Positions 26,769 through 34,047 of a stretch of 64,000 bases of DNA are shown here, piece by piece. Origin of the DNA: Pseudomonadota bacterium (GTDB taxonomy: Bacteria > Pseudomonadota > Gammaproteobacteria > Burkholderiales > Rhodocyclaceae). The position numbers and the translations under genes are program-made. The DNA is taken from positions 1-64,000 of the forward strand of contig QQUN01000079.1 of NCBI GenBank assembly GCA_008501585.1, given 5' to 3'. The notes beneath the pieces were generated by a model. It made no database searches and was not told the DNA's origin. It saw nothing but the letters and a program-made list of their open reading frames with translations. Position 1 is the stretch's first letter. The number at the start of each line of letters is the position of its first letter.

Positions 26769-27383
26769 TCACCGCTCACTCAAAGCCAGCTTCACCCCCA
26801 GACCCGCAAACGCCGCCGCAAACCCATGGCGCAACACACGCTGCACCCGCGCTGACTCGATCACCTTCGCCCTGAACGCGTGCGCCACTAGCCCGTACAT
26901 CACAAACACGGCAAAGGTCATGGCCATGAACACCCCGCTCAGCACCAACAGTTGCGTCATCGGGGCCTGCGCATCCGGTGCCACGAACTGCGGCAGGAAA
27001 GCCAGAAAGAAGATAGTGAGTTTCGGATTCAGCACATTGAGCAGCACCGCCTTGAACACCAGCGCCCGCCCGCTGACGCGCGTCGCCCCCTCCGAGACCG
27101 AAAACCCGTCGGTATCACGCCACATCGAATACGCCAGGTAGAAGAGGTACATCACCCCGACGATCTTCAATACCTGAAAGGCCAGCGCCCCGGCATGCAT
27201 CACCGCCGCCAGCCCCAGCACCGTGGCCAGCAAATGCGGCACGATGCCCGCCGTGCACCCAAGCGCCGCATACAGGCTCGCCGTCCGGCCCTGCAGCAAT
27301 CCCGTAGACACCGTGAAGATCACGCCGGTGCCGGGAATCAAGACCACGATCAAGGCGGTAACGAGGAATTCAGTTGAGAGCAT
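26769..27383 (-). CDS. LysE family amino-acid exporter
   Basis: A 204-residue inner-membrane transporter of the LysE/RhtB type. It has the N-terminal LIPGTGVIFTVSTGLLQGRTASLYAALGCTAGI (the family PGP-type and GxRxG-like segment), then TMs at ~40-65, 70-90, 112-135, 145-170 and 180-200. The ATG at 27383 is at the usual N-terminus. It is the last ordinary gene before the cassette array: the distal attC-like site starts about 50 bp upstream of it. Substrate not readable. Confidence 0.88.
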   Translation of the reverse strand: MLSTEFLVTALIVVLIPGTGVIFTVSTGLLQGRTASLYAALGCTAGIVPHLLATVLGLAAVMHAGALAFQVLKIVGVMYLFYLAYSMWRDTDGFSVSEGATRVSGRALVFKAVLLNVLNPKLTIFFLAFLPQFVAPDAQAPMTQLLVLSGVFMAMTFAVFVMYGLVAHAFRAKVIESARVQRVLRHGFAAAFAGLGVKLALSER

Positions 27384-27433
27384 GGACAGGGTTCCGCTAG
27401 GTGCAGGATGGGAATGGGCGGGCTCGGATGTGT

Positions 27434-27520
27434 CGCTAACGTCTAGGTCACCGGCGCTGCGCGGATTCATCGCGCAGCGTCCGGCGACTGAACGGGGCGA
27501 GGTTGAGCGCCGGGTTAGCT
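27434..27520 (-). other. attC-like site 1 (distal end of cassette array)
   Basis: A roughly 87-bp imperfect palindrome. The outer cores GCTAAC (left) and GTTAGCT (right) enclose inner arms such as GGCGCTGCGCG and CGCGCAGCG. The outer cores fit the RYYYAAC/GTTRRRY pattern of integron recombination sites. The stop codon of the neighbouring cassette ORF lies inside the right core. This is the last site of the array. Confidence 0.75.
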
Positions 27521-27928
27521 GGAGGAAGGTCCATGATTGGAGGTGTCTGTTTTTATGTGAAACCAGGCAAGGAAAATAGCCAATAAGAAGCATGGAACAA
27601 CAAACCCCACTCGCATCACGACAGCAAACAAGAACCTCCCTATTTCGAATTCAATAGCAATGTTCTCTGAGAATGGCCAGAACAACAACCCAAATGCACC
27701 CGCCAGCGTTCCGTAAAATACAACCCATTTTTCGGCCCTTCGATCAAGAACCCAATTCATGCTCATGATTAGGTGACATACCCAAGCAAAAATGGTAAGA
27801 ACAAAACCAATGATTCCACTCAACGATTTATCGCCGAACATGCCAATCGGCATCAAAGAAAACAAAATTCCGTACGACGAAAGTAGGTAACAAGCGACAA
27901 CTATGGCAGCGCGTAAGGTGGTTGTCAT
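27515..27928 (-). CDS. cassette ORF 5: membrane protein of unknown function
   Basis: A 137-residue protein, not recognised. Four hydrophobic segments are visible: ~8-30 (IVVACYLLSSYGILFSLMPIG), 38-58, 70-85 and 100-124 (FAVVMRVGFVVPCFLLAIFLAWF). The base composition is visibly A/T-richer than the flanking genes, as expected for a captured cassette. Its stop overlaps attC-like site 1 and its start is 4 bp from site 2, the compact layout of a gene cassette with no promoter of its own. Confidence 0.7.
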   Translation of the reverse strand: MTTTLRAAIVVACYLLSSYGILFSLMPIGMFGDKSLSGIIGFVLTIFAWVCHLIMSMNWVLDRRAEKWVVFYGTLAGAFGLLFWPFSENIAIEFEIGRFLFAVVMRVGFVVPCFLLAIFLAWFHIKTDTSNHGPSSS

Positions 27929-27931
27929 ATC

Positions 27932-28000
27932 AGCTAACGATGAAGGGCGGCCGACGAGCGCAGCGACGAGGACGACGTCGCCTGCACCGGATTGTTAGGC
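27932..28000 (-). other. attC-like site 2
   Basis: A 69-bp imperfect palindrome between cassettes 5 and 4. The outer cores are AGCTAAC and GTTAGGC, an exact GTTRRRY match, with inner complementary GC-rich arms (CGACGAGCGCAGCGACGAGGACGACGTCG region). It belongs to cassette 4. Confidence 0.8.
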
Positions 28001-28001
28001 C

Positions 28002-28499
28002 TCACCACAGCTTCCACCAAGGCTTCCGTTGCTTGGTCTTGGTTGTTGGCGTTTCCTCATACATAGGAGGCTTTTCTTCATTTCCAAGTTTGATACTCTC
28101 ATGGGCCGCGGCCACAAGCTCTTCTACGGATTGGGGTGGGTTACCCTCATACGAAACGACTGCACCGAAATCCTTCGCAAGAGCACTGCCGACGATCATT
28201 GCACATGCCAAGTCATTCATGCTGCTGTGCCAAACGAAGCTAATGCAATGGTCTCTGCCGCTCGAAATTGCGAAGAGACCTTCGGGTCCTGCAGTAACTT
28301 CTCCGACGTCACTGTAGTAGATCTCAAACCCAAAGCCCTCTCGTCCGTTCAGAACGCAAGGAGAGAACCCAGAGTCCTCAAATGGTGTGTACGTCGGATC
28401 GAGTTTTAGATCGAATCCGAGCGCATCGATAGCCGTCTGAAGTGCCGCACGGTCTGGAACTGATGTTCTCTGTATGAATGCGTACTGGGTATTGGACAT
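28002..28499 (-). CDS. cassette ORF 4: soluble protein of unknown function
   Basis: A 165-residue acidic protein with no signal peptide or membrane segment, not recognised. A central part (GREGFGFEIYYSDVGE, then FAISSGRDHCISFVWHSSMNDLACAMIVGSALAKDFGAVVSYEG) looks like a compact alpha/beta domain. The C-terminus is a Lys/Trp-rich tail (KPWWKLW). The general look resembles immunity-type proteins that are common in gene cassettes, but this is only an impression. It is flanked by attC-like sites 2 and 3. Confidence 0.75.
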   Translation of the reverse strand: MSNTQYAFIQRTSVPDRAALQTAIDALGFDLKLDPTYTPFEDSGFSPCVLNGREGFGFEIYYSDVGEVTAGPEGLFAISSGRDHCISFVWHSSMNDLACAMIVGSALAKDFGAVVSYEGNPPQSVEELVAAAHESIKLGNEEKPPMYEETPTTKTKQRKPWWKLW

Positions 28500-28515
28500 G
28501 GCACCTCCTGGTGAG

Positions 28516-28588
28516 GCCTAACGTTAAAGCTCAGCCGACGGCAAAAATGCGCAGCGTTTTGACGGTCGGATGGAGCGACGAGTTAGGT
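28516..28588 (-). other. attC-like site 3
   Basis: A 73-bp site, the most canonical of the set. Outer cores GCCTAAC and GTTAGGT surround AGCCGACGGCAAAA and TTTTGACGGTCGG inner arms with a GCGCAG centre. The design and the lengths are those of integron attC sites. It belongs to cassette 3. Confidence 0.85.
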
Positions 28589-28945
28589 TGCATGCCGTTG
28601 CCCCCGAAGTTGTACGAAGGCGCCCATAGCGGCCAGCGGAAGTGAAGCCAACGCAACCCAAATGGAACCGCCCATTAGTAAGACGAGCACACCCCCGAGC
28701 AATGCGACAAGCAAGACGTGTAGTTGAGGGCGATTGGATGCGTAGCGAGCAGTGAAATAGCCCGCCACAAGTGGCGGAACGGAAATTGTGGCTATGCCCA
28801 TTAACCCAACGGCCCAAGTTGACGACAAACTTGCACTGCCGTCTGTAGCGAACATGGCTGCAAGCAGCGTGCCGAGAGCCAAGCCGACCAGACCATAACA
28901 GCCGACAGCAGCCGCTAGAAGCACCTTGATATCGAGATGGGCCAT
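28583..28945 (-). CDS. cassette ORF 3: small membrane protein of unknown function
   Basis: A 120-residue protein, not recognised. Four hydrophobic segments: ~8-30 (LLAAAVGCYGLVGLALGTLLAAM), 42-62 (TWAVGLMGIATISVPPLVAGY), 76-92 (VLLVALLGGVLVLLMGG) and 93-110. The C-terminus is basic. It is flanked by attC-like sites 3 and 4. The stop codon overlaps site 3. Confidence 0.7.
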   Translation of the reverse strand: MAHLDIKVLLAAAVGCYGLVGLALGTLLAAMFATDGSASLSSTWAVGLMGIATISVPPLVAGYFTARYASNRPQLHVLLVALLGGVLVLLMGGSIWVALASLPLAAMGAFVQLRGQRHAT

Positions 28946-28947
28946 AT

Positions 28948-29022
28948 ATGCAACCTAAAGTGCTAAATCACCGGATGGCAAAAGCGAAGCTTTTGACGAT
29001 CCGGTGGATTGGGGTGTTATAC
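28948..29022 (-). other. attC-like site 4
   Basis: A 75-bp site. The inner arms are very clear: ATCACCGGAT and ATCCGGTGGAT, with GCAAAAGC and GCTTTTG inside. Outer cores are ATGCAAC (left, degenerate) and GTTATAC (right). It belongs to cassette 2. Confidence 0.75.
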
Positions 29023-29031
29023 GTAGCATGC

Positions 29032-29325
29032 TTATTTGACTTGAAGCGGCGTATCGGTTGGTGAAGCCCACTCAGCATCAAATAGCTCTTTAATTCGCTT
29101 CAGTGCCGCTTCTTCAGAGAGGTCGCCAGTATTTTCGTAAGCTTTGGCAACGTGTCGAGCAATATCTACAAGCATTAAGCCCCATGCTCCGGGGTCGCCC
29201 CAGACCGTTTTCAATGAATACTGCTGGGGCAAGTTATCACCTCCCCACACCCGCAATATTTCAAATGCCCCGGCGTCGCGTGACAAAGGCGGCTTCTCTA
29301 GCTCGATTGCTTTACGGCCGAACAT
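29032..29325 (-). CDS. cassette ORF 2: DUF5076-like protein
   Basis: A 97-residue soluble protein. AFEILRVWGGDNLPQQYSLK, DPGAWGLMLVDIARHVAKAY and LKRIKELFDAEWASPTD fit, from memory, the DUF5076 family, whose function is unknown. The start at 29325 is chosen because AGGAG lies 7 bases upstream; an ATG 6 codons earlier has none. It is flanked by attC-like sites 4 and 5. Confidence 0.72.
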   Translation of the reverse strand: MFGRKAIELEKPPLSRDAGAFEILRVWGGDNLPQQYSLKTVWGDPGAWGLMLVDIARHVAKAYENTGDLSEEAALKRIKELFDAEWASPTDTPLQVK

Positions 29326-29339
29326 ACAGGGCTCCTGAC

Positions 29340-29426
29340 GCATAACGTTAGAGGTAAGGGGCGGCCCGCTTGCGGGACGTCCAGCGGAGGCCGAAGGCTG
29401 GAGCGGCCTTGACCGTAATGTTAGGA
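29340..29426 (-). other. attC-like site 5
   Basis: An 87-bp imperfect palindrome between cassettes 2 and 1, with outer cores GCATAAC and GTTAGGA. Inner arms include AAGGGGCGGCC and GCGGCCTT. It belongs to cassette 1. Confidence 0.75.
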
Positions 29427-29427
29427 G

Positions 29428-29778
29428 CTATTTTTGCCATTGATGCTTGGCTTTTGGCCCACCAAATTGTTCTACGACTGCAAGCGCCAATTGGCTAAGG
29501 GCGTGGTCTGGATTGTTTTGGCAATACTTGTCTGCAAATGTGAGAGCAGCCTCATTGTCTAGGACGTTTGCTTGGGTTGAGTTTTCGATGGACCTGAAAT
29601 TGCTGCCACTAATGAAGCCAAAGAGCCACATTGCCAAAGGTAAGCGCAATGCTCCGGGTTTTGCTTCGGACCATTGCGCGCACTTGTAGACCGCAGGGCC
29701 TGGCATGATGACTAAATCATTTGCGGAAGCACAGATTGAGAACGATAACAACGCGCAAGCAAGAATAGAGTGGCGCAT
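29428..29778 (-). CDS. cassette ORF 1: exported protein of unknown function
   Basis: A 116-residue protein with a clear signal peptide (RHSILACALLSFSICASA, cleavage near 19). The mature part has a Cys (YKCAQW), a Gly-rich helix (LAMWLFGFISGSNF) and a second Cys in FADKYCQNNPDHALSQLALAVVEQF. The YCxxNPxxxxxxA pattern is common to small periplasmic helical proteins (HdeA- or Rap1a-like); I do not claim membership. It is the cassette closest to the integrase remnant. Confidence 0.72.
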   Translation of the reverse strand: MRHSILACALLSFSICASANDLVIMPGPAVYKCAQWSEAKPGALRLPLAMWLFGFISGSNFRSIENSTQANVLDNEAALTFADKYCQNNPDHALSQLALAVVEQFGGPKAKHQWQK

Positions 29779-29788
29779 CAGGAATGAC

Positions 29789-29871
29789 TCCTAACGAATA
29801 GCGTTTATCCGCCGCCGACCAAAGCGAGCATCCGTGCGCGGCGGCGTTGCGGCGGATAAACCTTGTTGAAC
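29789..29871 (-). other. attC-like site 6 beside the integrase remnant
   Basis: Outer cores TCCTAAC and GTTGAAC (an exact GTTRRRY match) enclose two perfectly complementary 13-bp arms, GTTTATCCGCCGC (29803-29815) and GCGGCGGATAAAC (29849-29861). No cassette ORF follows on its integrase-proximal side. It is either the attC of a cassette whose gene is lost, or an attI-type site with unusual symmetry. The stretch 29872-30036 holds a small GCCGGC-type inverted repeat and no gene. Confidence 0.65.
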
Positions 29872-30036
29872 TGAACCGCCGGCACGGCGGTGACTATGGG
29901 GATTGTATGCGCGCCGGGGCGCGGCGCAAGCGTTTTGCATACCCCTTGCGTCTATCAACGGCTTTGCGTCGGCATGAACGACAGCCTCTGTGCCCCGCTG
30001 CGGCCTTCTTCTGGCGGGGTATCGGGTCACTGAGGG

Positions 30037-30381
30037 GTGCCCCGATACGGAAGGCACGAAGCGCCCCCTGCCATCGAAGGCGTGGAAGGCTTGATCGCCC
30101 GACTGTTGTATGGAACGGGCATGCGCCTCATGAAGGGGCTGCGATTGAGGGTGAAGGATCGGGATTTTGACCGCACAGCGATTACAGTGCGCCAAGGCAA
30201 GGACAGCAAGGATCGGCGCGTGATGCTGCCCGACTCGCTGACCGCACCACTCAAGACTCAGCTACAGAGGGCGCATTCCATCTGGGCGCAGGATCGACAC
30301 GACAATGCGCCGGGCGTGCTCAAGTCAGACGCGCTTGCGCGTAAGCAGCATCGTCTCGTGCCTGAAAGACAGTTTGGATAG
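30037..30381 (+). pseudogene. truncated integron integrase (IntI-like)
   Basis: From about 30073 to 30340 the frame reads EGVEGLIARLLYGTGMRLMKG, then LRVKDRDFDRTAITVRQGK, SKDRRVMLPDSL and SDALARK. This is the middle of an integron-type tyrosine recombinase, with the box I catalytic Arg in GMRLMKG. The N-terminal ~170 residues and the C-terminal part with the HxxR box and catalytic Tyr are missing, so it cannot recombine. It is divergent from the cassettes, the standard integron layout. Confidence 0.85.
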
Positions 30382-30473
30382 TCGGCCGACAGCGTTCGCA
30401 CGGCCGCGTCGTTGCGATGAATGCAGTGCGCCGACCATGAACCTGCGCGGGGCGCCCCCGATTGTCGGTTATC

Positions 30474-30525
30474 GGTGGGCACGGGGTGCCCACCCTACGC
30501 TTTGGCGGGATGAATCCCGCCCTAC
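30474..30525. repeat. two REP-like palindromes
   Basis: GGTGGGCAC..GTGCCCACC followed by CTAC at 30474-30498, then GGCGGGAT..ATCCCGCC followed by CTAC at 30504-30525. The TAG stop codon of rlmL (30522-30524, minus strand) lies inside the second one. The same family occurs at 26716, 53565 and 55345. The remaining bases from 30382 hold nothing else recognised. Confidence 0.65.
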
Positions 30526-31673
30526 GGTTTTTCGCGGCGGTTGGAGCCGGCGAGCATCTTGTATTCGAACACCCGGCACTCCAGTGCACCGTTGAACAGC
30601 GGGGTGCGCTTGCTGGCCTTGAGGCGGATGAGCTTGGGCAGCTCGGGGTCGGCGGAGAGGAAGTAGCAGCGCCAGCCGGCCCAGTTGGCCTTGAGGGCGT
30701 CGCCGAGTTTCGGGTAGAACTCGGCCAGTTCGGAGGTTTCGCCAATGCGCACGCCGTAGGGCGGGTTGGCCACCATCACGCCTTCGTCGGCGGGCGGGGT
30801 GCGTTCGGTGAGTTCGGCCTGCTCCAGGCGCACCATGTCGGCCAGGCCGGCGGCTTCGAGGTTGATGCGGGCGCGCTTGACCTGCACGGCTTCGCTGTCG
30901 GAGCCGAAGATGGGCAGGCCGGTGGCGTGGCGGCGGCGGCCTTCGGCAGCGCGGCGGATGCGGCGCCACGCGGCCTCGTCGCAGGTCTTGAGTGCTTCGA
31001 AGGCAAAGCGGCGGCCGAGGCCGGGGGCGATGTCGAGCGCGATCTGCACCGCCTCGATCAGAAAGGTGCCGGAACCGCACATGGGGTCGAGCAGGGCCTC
31101 GGTGGGGTGCCAGCCGGTCATGCGCAGGATGCCGGCGGCGAGATTTTCCTTGAGCGGGGCTTCGACGGCGGCCTGCTTGAAGCCGCGCTTGTAGAGCGGC
31201 TCGCCGGAGGTGTCGACATACAGCATGACCTCGTCGGCGGTGAGGAAGGCATGCACCCGCACGTCGGGGTTGGCGGTGTCGATGCTGGGGCGCGCGCCGC
31301 GCACGGCGCGGAAGTGGTCGCACACCGCGTCCTTGATGCGCAGGGTGATGAATTCCAGGCTCTTGAGCGGCGAGCGACGGGCGGTGACGTACACCCGCAT
31401 CGTCTGCTCGGGGGTGAACCACTTGGCCCAGGTCACGCCGTAGGCGAGTTTGTAGATGTCCTGCTCGCCGCGGTAGCGGCCGTGCGCCACCTGCCACAGC
31501 ACGCGGGTGGCCAGGCGGCTCTCGAGGTTGACCGCCCAGGCCAGCGGCCAGTCACCGGCAAAGGCGACACCGCCCGGCACTTGCCGGACCTGGCTGGCGC
31601 CGAGGGCGGTGAGTTCGTCTTGCAAACCGGGTTCGAGGCCGCGCGGGCATGGGGCAAAAAAACGTTCAGCCAT
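30522..31673 (-). CDS. rlmL: 23S rRNA (guanine-N2)-methyltransferase, RlmL/YcbY type
   Basis: A 383-residue THUMP-containing SAM methyltransferase. The N-terminal THUMP/ferredoxin-like part (residues ~1-160) starts FFAPCPRGLEPGLQDELTALGA. The catalytic domain has LDPMCGSGTFLIEAV (SAM site), IFGSDSEAVQVKRARIN and VMVANPPYGVRIGE with the NPPY motif. The E. coli homologue is fused to RlmK; here only the RlmL half is present, as in many bacteria. The target base is inferred from the family. Confidence 0.88.
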   Translation of the reverse strand: MAERFFAPCPRGLEPGLQDELTALGASQVRQVPGGVAFAGDWPLAWAVNLESRLATRVLWQVAHGRYRGEQDIYKLAYGVTWAKWFTPEQTMRVYVTARRSPLKSLEFITLRIKDAVCDHFRAVRGARPSIDTANPDVRVHAFLTADEVMLYVDTSGEPLYKRGFKQAAVEAPLKENLAAGILRMTGWHPTEALLDPMCGSGTFLIEAVQIALDIAPGLGRRFAFEALKTCDEAAWRRIRRAAEGRRRHATGLPIFGSDSEAVQVKRARINLEAAGLADMVRLEQAELTERTPPADEGVMVANPPYGVRIGETSELAEFYPKLGDALKANWAGWRCYFLSADPELPKLIRLKASKRTPLFNGALECRVFEYKMLAGSNRREKP

Positions 31674-31684
31674 GGGAATTCAAC

Positions 31685-32101
31685 TCAGAAAGGTTTGAGG
31701 ACGACGAGAAACACCACCACGAACAGCACCAGCACCGGCATCTCGTTGAACACCCGGAACCAGACATGGCTGCGCGCATTGCGCCCGGCAACGAACTGCG
31801 CGAGCAGGCGGCCGCAATAGACGTGGTAGCCGATCAGGCCGACCACCAGCGCGGTCTTGGCGTGCAGCCAGCCGCCACCGAAACCGTAACCGAACCACAG
31901 CCACAGGCCAAACGCCACCGCCAGCACGGCAAGCGGCGTCATGAAACGCAGCAGCTTGCGCGCCATCAGCAGCAGGCGGTCGCGCTCGGCGGGGCTGTCG
32001 GCCGGCACCATGGCCAGATTGACGAAGATGCGCGGCAGGTAGAACAGGCCGGCGAACCAGCTGACGACGAAGATGATGTGCAGGGCTTTGACAACGAGCA
32101 T
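31685..32101 (-). CDS. hemJ: protoporphyrinogen oxidase HemJ
   Basis: A 138-residue membrane protein of the HemJ/UPF0093 family that oxidises protoporphyrinogen IX in haem synthesis. The N-terminus LVVKALHIIFVVSWFAGLFYLPRIFV with the conserved His, RKLLRFMTPLAVLAVAFGLWLW, GWLHAKTALVVGLIGYHVYCG with conserved His and Lys, and FRVFNEMPVLVLFVVVFLVVLKPF are all diagnostic. About four TMs. The ATG at 32101 is used; an upstream open frame is a shadow of the next gene. Confidence 0.93.
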   Translation of the reverse strand: MLVVKALHIIFVVSWFAGLFYLPRIFVNLAMVPADSPAERDRLLLMARKLLRFMTPLAVLAVAFGLWLWFGYGFGGGWLHAKTALVVGLIGYHVYCGRLLAQFVAGRNARSHVWFRVFNEMPVLVLFVVVFLVVLKPF

Positions 32102-32109
32102 TGGAAATC

Positions 32110-32988
32110 TCAGTGAATGGCAGGCGGCACGGCGGCCAGGCCGGCGTGGATGTCGGGGTAGATGAGCGGTGCGCGCAGCTCGCGCTTGATGCGGGCGTTG
32201 TCGATCTGCCGCGATTCGCGCATGAAGGACAGCGTCAGCGGCGAGACGCGCTCGGCGATCTGCGCGCGGCTCAGCGCCTCGGGGCGCGGCAGGCCGAAAT
32301 GGTCGGCCACGGCATTGAAATAGCCGCCCATGGTCAGGCGGGTGTCGTCGCAGGCGTTCCACACCCGGCCGGCCCCGCCGCGGAACAGCGCGATGGCGCA
32401 CCAGCGGGCCAGGTCTTCGGCGTGGATGTGGTTGGTGTGCACATCGTCCTCGGGGCGCAGCACCGGGTCGCCGCGCTCGAGACGTGCAACGGGCAGACGG
32501 TTGCCGGCATAGATGCCGGGCGCGCGCAGGATGCCCACCGACACGCCGCAACGCCGGCCAAAGGCGCGCAGGCGGCGCTCGGCATCGACCCGGCGCCCGG
32601 CGCGGTCGGAATCGGGTGACACCGGGCGGGTCTCGGTCACCCAGGCGCCGGCGCAGTCGCCATACACGCCGGTGGTGCTGATATACACCAGCCGGCGCGG
32701 CAGCGTGCCCCCCTGCGCCAGCGCGGCAAGCAGGTGGCGGGTGCGCGAATCGGCAGCACCGGCGCGCGGCGGTGGCGCGGCATGCAGCACCGCGTCGGCA
32801 ATGCCGGCAAGGCGGCGCAGCGTGCGGCGATCGTCCAGATCGGCCACCAGCACACGGGCGCCGAGTGCCCGCAGGGCGGCACGCTGGCTGTCATCGCGTA
32901 TCATCGCGATTACGCGAAAGCGCCCGGCCAGCCATGGAATGGCGCGCCGGGCGACATCGCCGCAGCCCACAATCAGAATCGTTCTCAT
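32110..32988 (-). CDS. NAD(P)-dependent SDR family protein (YeeZ-like)
   Basis: A 292-residue extended SDR-type protein. It has the N-terminal dinucleotide motif TILIVGCGDVARRAIPWLAG (GxGDxx), LVADLDDRRTLRRL, VLHAAPPP and RLVYISTTGVYGDCAGAWVTE with the YxxxK region. It resembles YeeZ/NAD-dependent epimerase-like proteins with no assigned substrate. It is 8 bp before hemJ and divergent from the reductase gene (33018). Confidence 0.82.
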   Translation of the reverse strand: MRTILIVGCGDVARRAIPWLAGRFRVIAMIRDDSQRAALRALGARVLVADLDDRRTLRRLAGIADAVLHAAPPPRAGAADSRTRHLLAALAQGGTLPRRLVYISTTGVYGDCAGAWVTETRPVSPDSDRAGRRVDAERRLRAFGRRCGVSVGILRAPGIYAGNRLPVARLERGDPVLRPEDDVHTNHIHAEDLARWCAIALFRGGAGRVWNACDDTRLTMGGYFNAVADHFGLPRPEALSRAQIAERVSPLTLSFMRESRQIDNARIKRELRAPLIYPDIHAGLAAVPPAIH

Positions 32989-33017
32989 CGCCGTATTATC
33001 TCACGCCAGATTTCGTC

Positions 33018-34043
33018 ATGTCCTTTCAGCTCACCATCCTGCCGGGCGATCATGTCGTCGCCGTCTCCGAAAACCAGACCCTCCTCGAAGCCGCCGCCGA
33101 TGCCGGCTTGCTGCTGCCGCACAGTTGCCGCGACGGCGTGTGTGGCGCCTGCAAGGGCAAGATCCTCGACGGCACGGTGGACTACGGCAAGCACGGCCCG
33201 CAGACGCTGACCGACGAGGACAAGGCCGCCGGGCTGGCGCTGTTCTGCTGCGCCACCGCACGCAGCGACCTGACCATCGAGTGCCGCACGGTCAGCCGCG
33301 CGGACGACATCCCGGTCAAGAAGCTGCCCTGCCGGGTCCAGGAGATGACGCTGGCCGCGCCGGACGTGATGATCCTCAAGGTCAAGCTGCCGGCCACCGA
33401 GGCCTTTGCCTTCCGCGCCGGGCAGTACATCGACTTCCTGCTCGCCGGCGGCAAGCGCCGCAGTTTCTCGATCGCCAACGCGCCCGAAGGCGCCGACCAC
33501 CTCGAGCTGCACATCCGCCAGGTGCCCGAGGGCTTCTTCACCGGTCAGGTATTCTCGAGCATGAAGGTGCGCGACATCCTGCGTTTCGAGGGGCCGCTGG
33601 GCAGCTTCTTCCTGCGCGAGGACAGCGACAGGCCGATCGTGCTGCTGGCCGGCGGCACCGGCTTTGCGCCGATCAAGGGCATCGTCGAACACGCCATTGC
33701 CCGCGGCATCAGCCGCCCGATGACGCTCTACTGGGGCGCACGCGACCGCGCCGGCCTGTATCTGGCCGACATGGCGGCCGAATGGGAAAAGACGCTTCCG
33801 GGTTTCAAGTTTGTGCCGGTACTATCCGATATGACTCCTGGCGACGACTGGTCCGGGCGAACCGGGCTGGTGCATGAAGCGGTGCTGGCCGACCTGCCCG
33901 ACCTGTCGGGCCACGCAGTCTATGCCTGCGGGGCGCCGGTCATGATCGACGCGGCCCGCCGCGACTTCACCGGCCGTTGCGGCCTGCCCGACGATCAGTT
34001 CTTTGCCGACGCTTTCACCTACGCACTCGAATCGCAAGCCTGA
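33018..34043 (+). CDS. ferredoxin-NAD(P)H reductase fusion (CDP-6-deoxy-3,4-glucoseen reductase-like)
   Basis: A 341-residue electron-transfer protein. Residues 1-95 are a plant-type [2Fe-2S] ferredoxin (LPHSCRDGVCGACKGKILDG, then LFCCAT). Residues ~100-200 are the FAD domain (FRAGQYIDFLLAGGKRRSFSIAN). Residues ~210-341 are the NAD domain (IVLLAGGTGFAPIKGIVEHA, VYACGAPVMIDAA). The build fits the AscD/ subunit of oxygenase reductases. The name glucoseen reductase is often carried by homologues without sugar genes nearby, as here. ATG at 33018. Confidence 0.87.
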   Translation: MSFQLTILPGDHVVAVSENQTLLEAAADAGLLLPHSCRDGVCGACKGKILDGTVDYGKHGPQTLTDEDKAAGLALFCCATARSDLTIECRTVSRADDIPVKKLPCRVQEMTLAAPDVMILKVKLPATEAFAFRAGQYIDFLLAGGKRRSFSIANAPEGADHLELHIRQVPEGFFTGQVFSSMKVRDILRFEGPLGSFFLREDSDRPIVLLAGGTGFAPIKGIVEHAIARGISRPMTLYWGARDRAGLYLADMAAEWEKTLPGFKFVPVLSDMTPGDDWSGRTGLVHEAVLADLPDLSGHAVYACGAPVMIDAARRDFTGRCGLPDDQFFADAFTYALESQA

Positions 34044-34047
34044 CACC

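Noticed and set aside
29791-30195. A 134-codon minus-strand frame opposite the integrase fragment, as a sixth cassette gene
   Set aside because: It runs through attC-like site 6 and the integrase homology and has a Arg/Pro/Ala-rich product without a start signal. It is a shadow.
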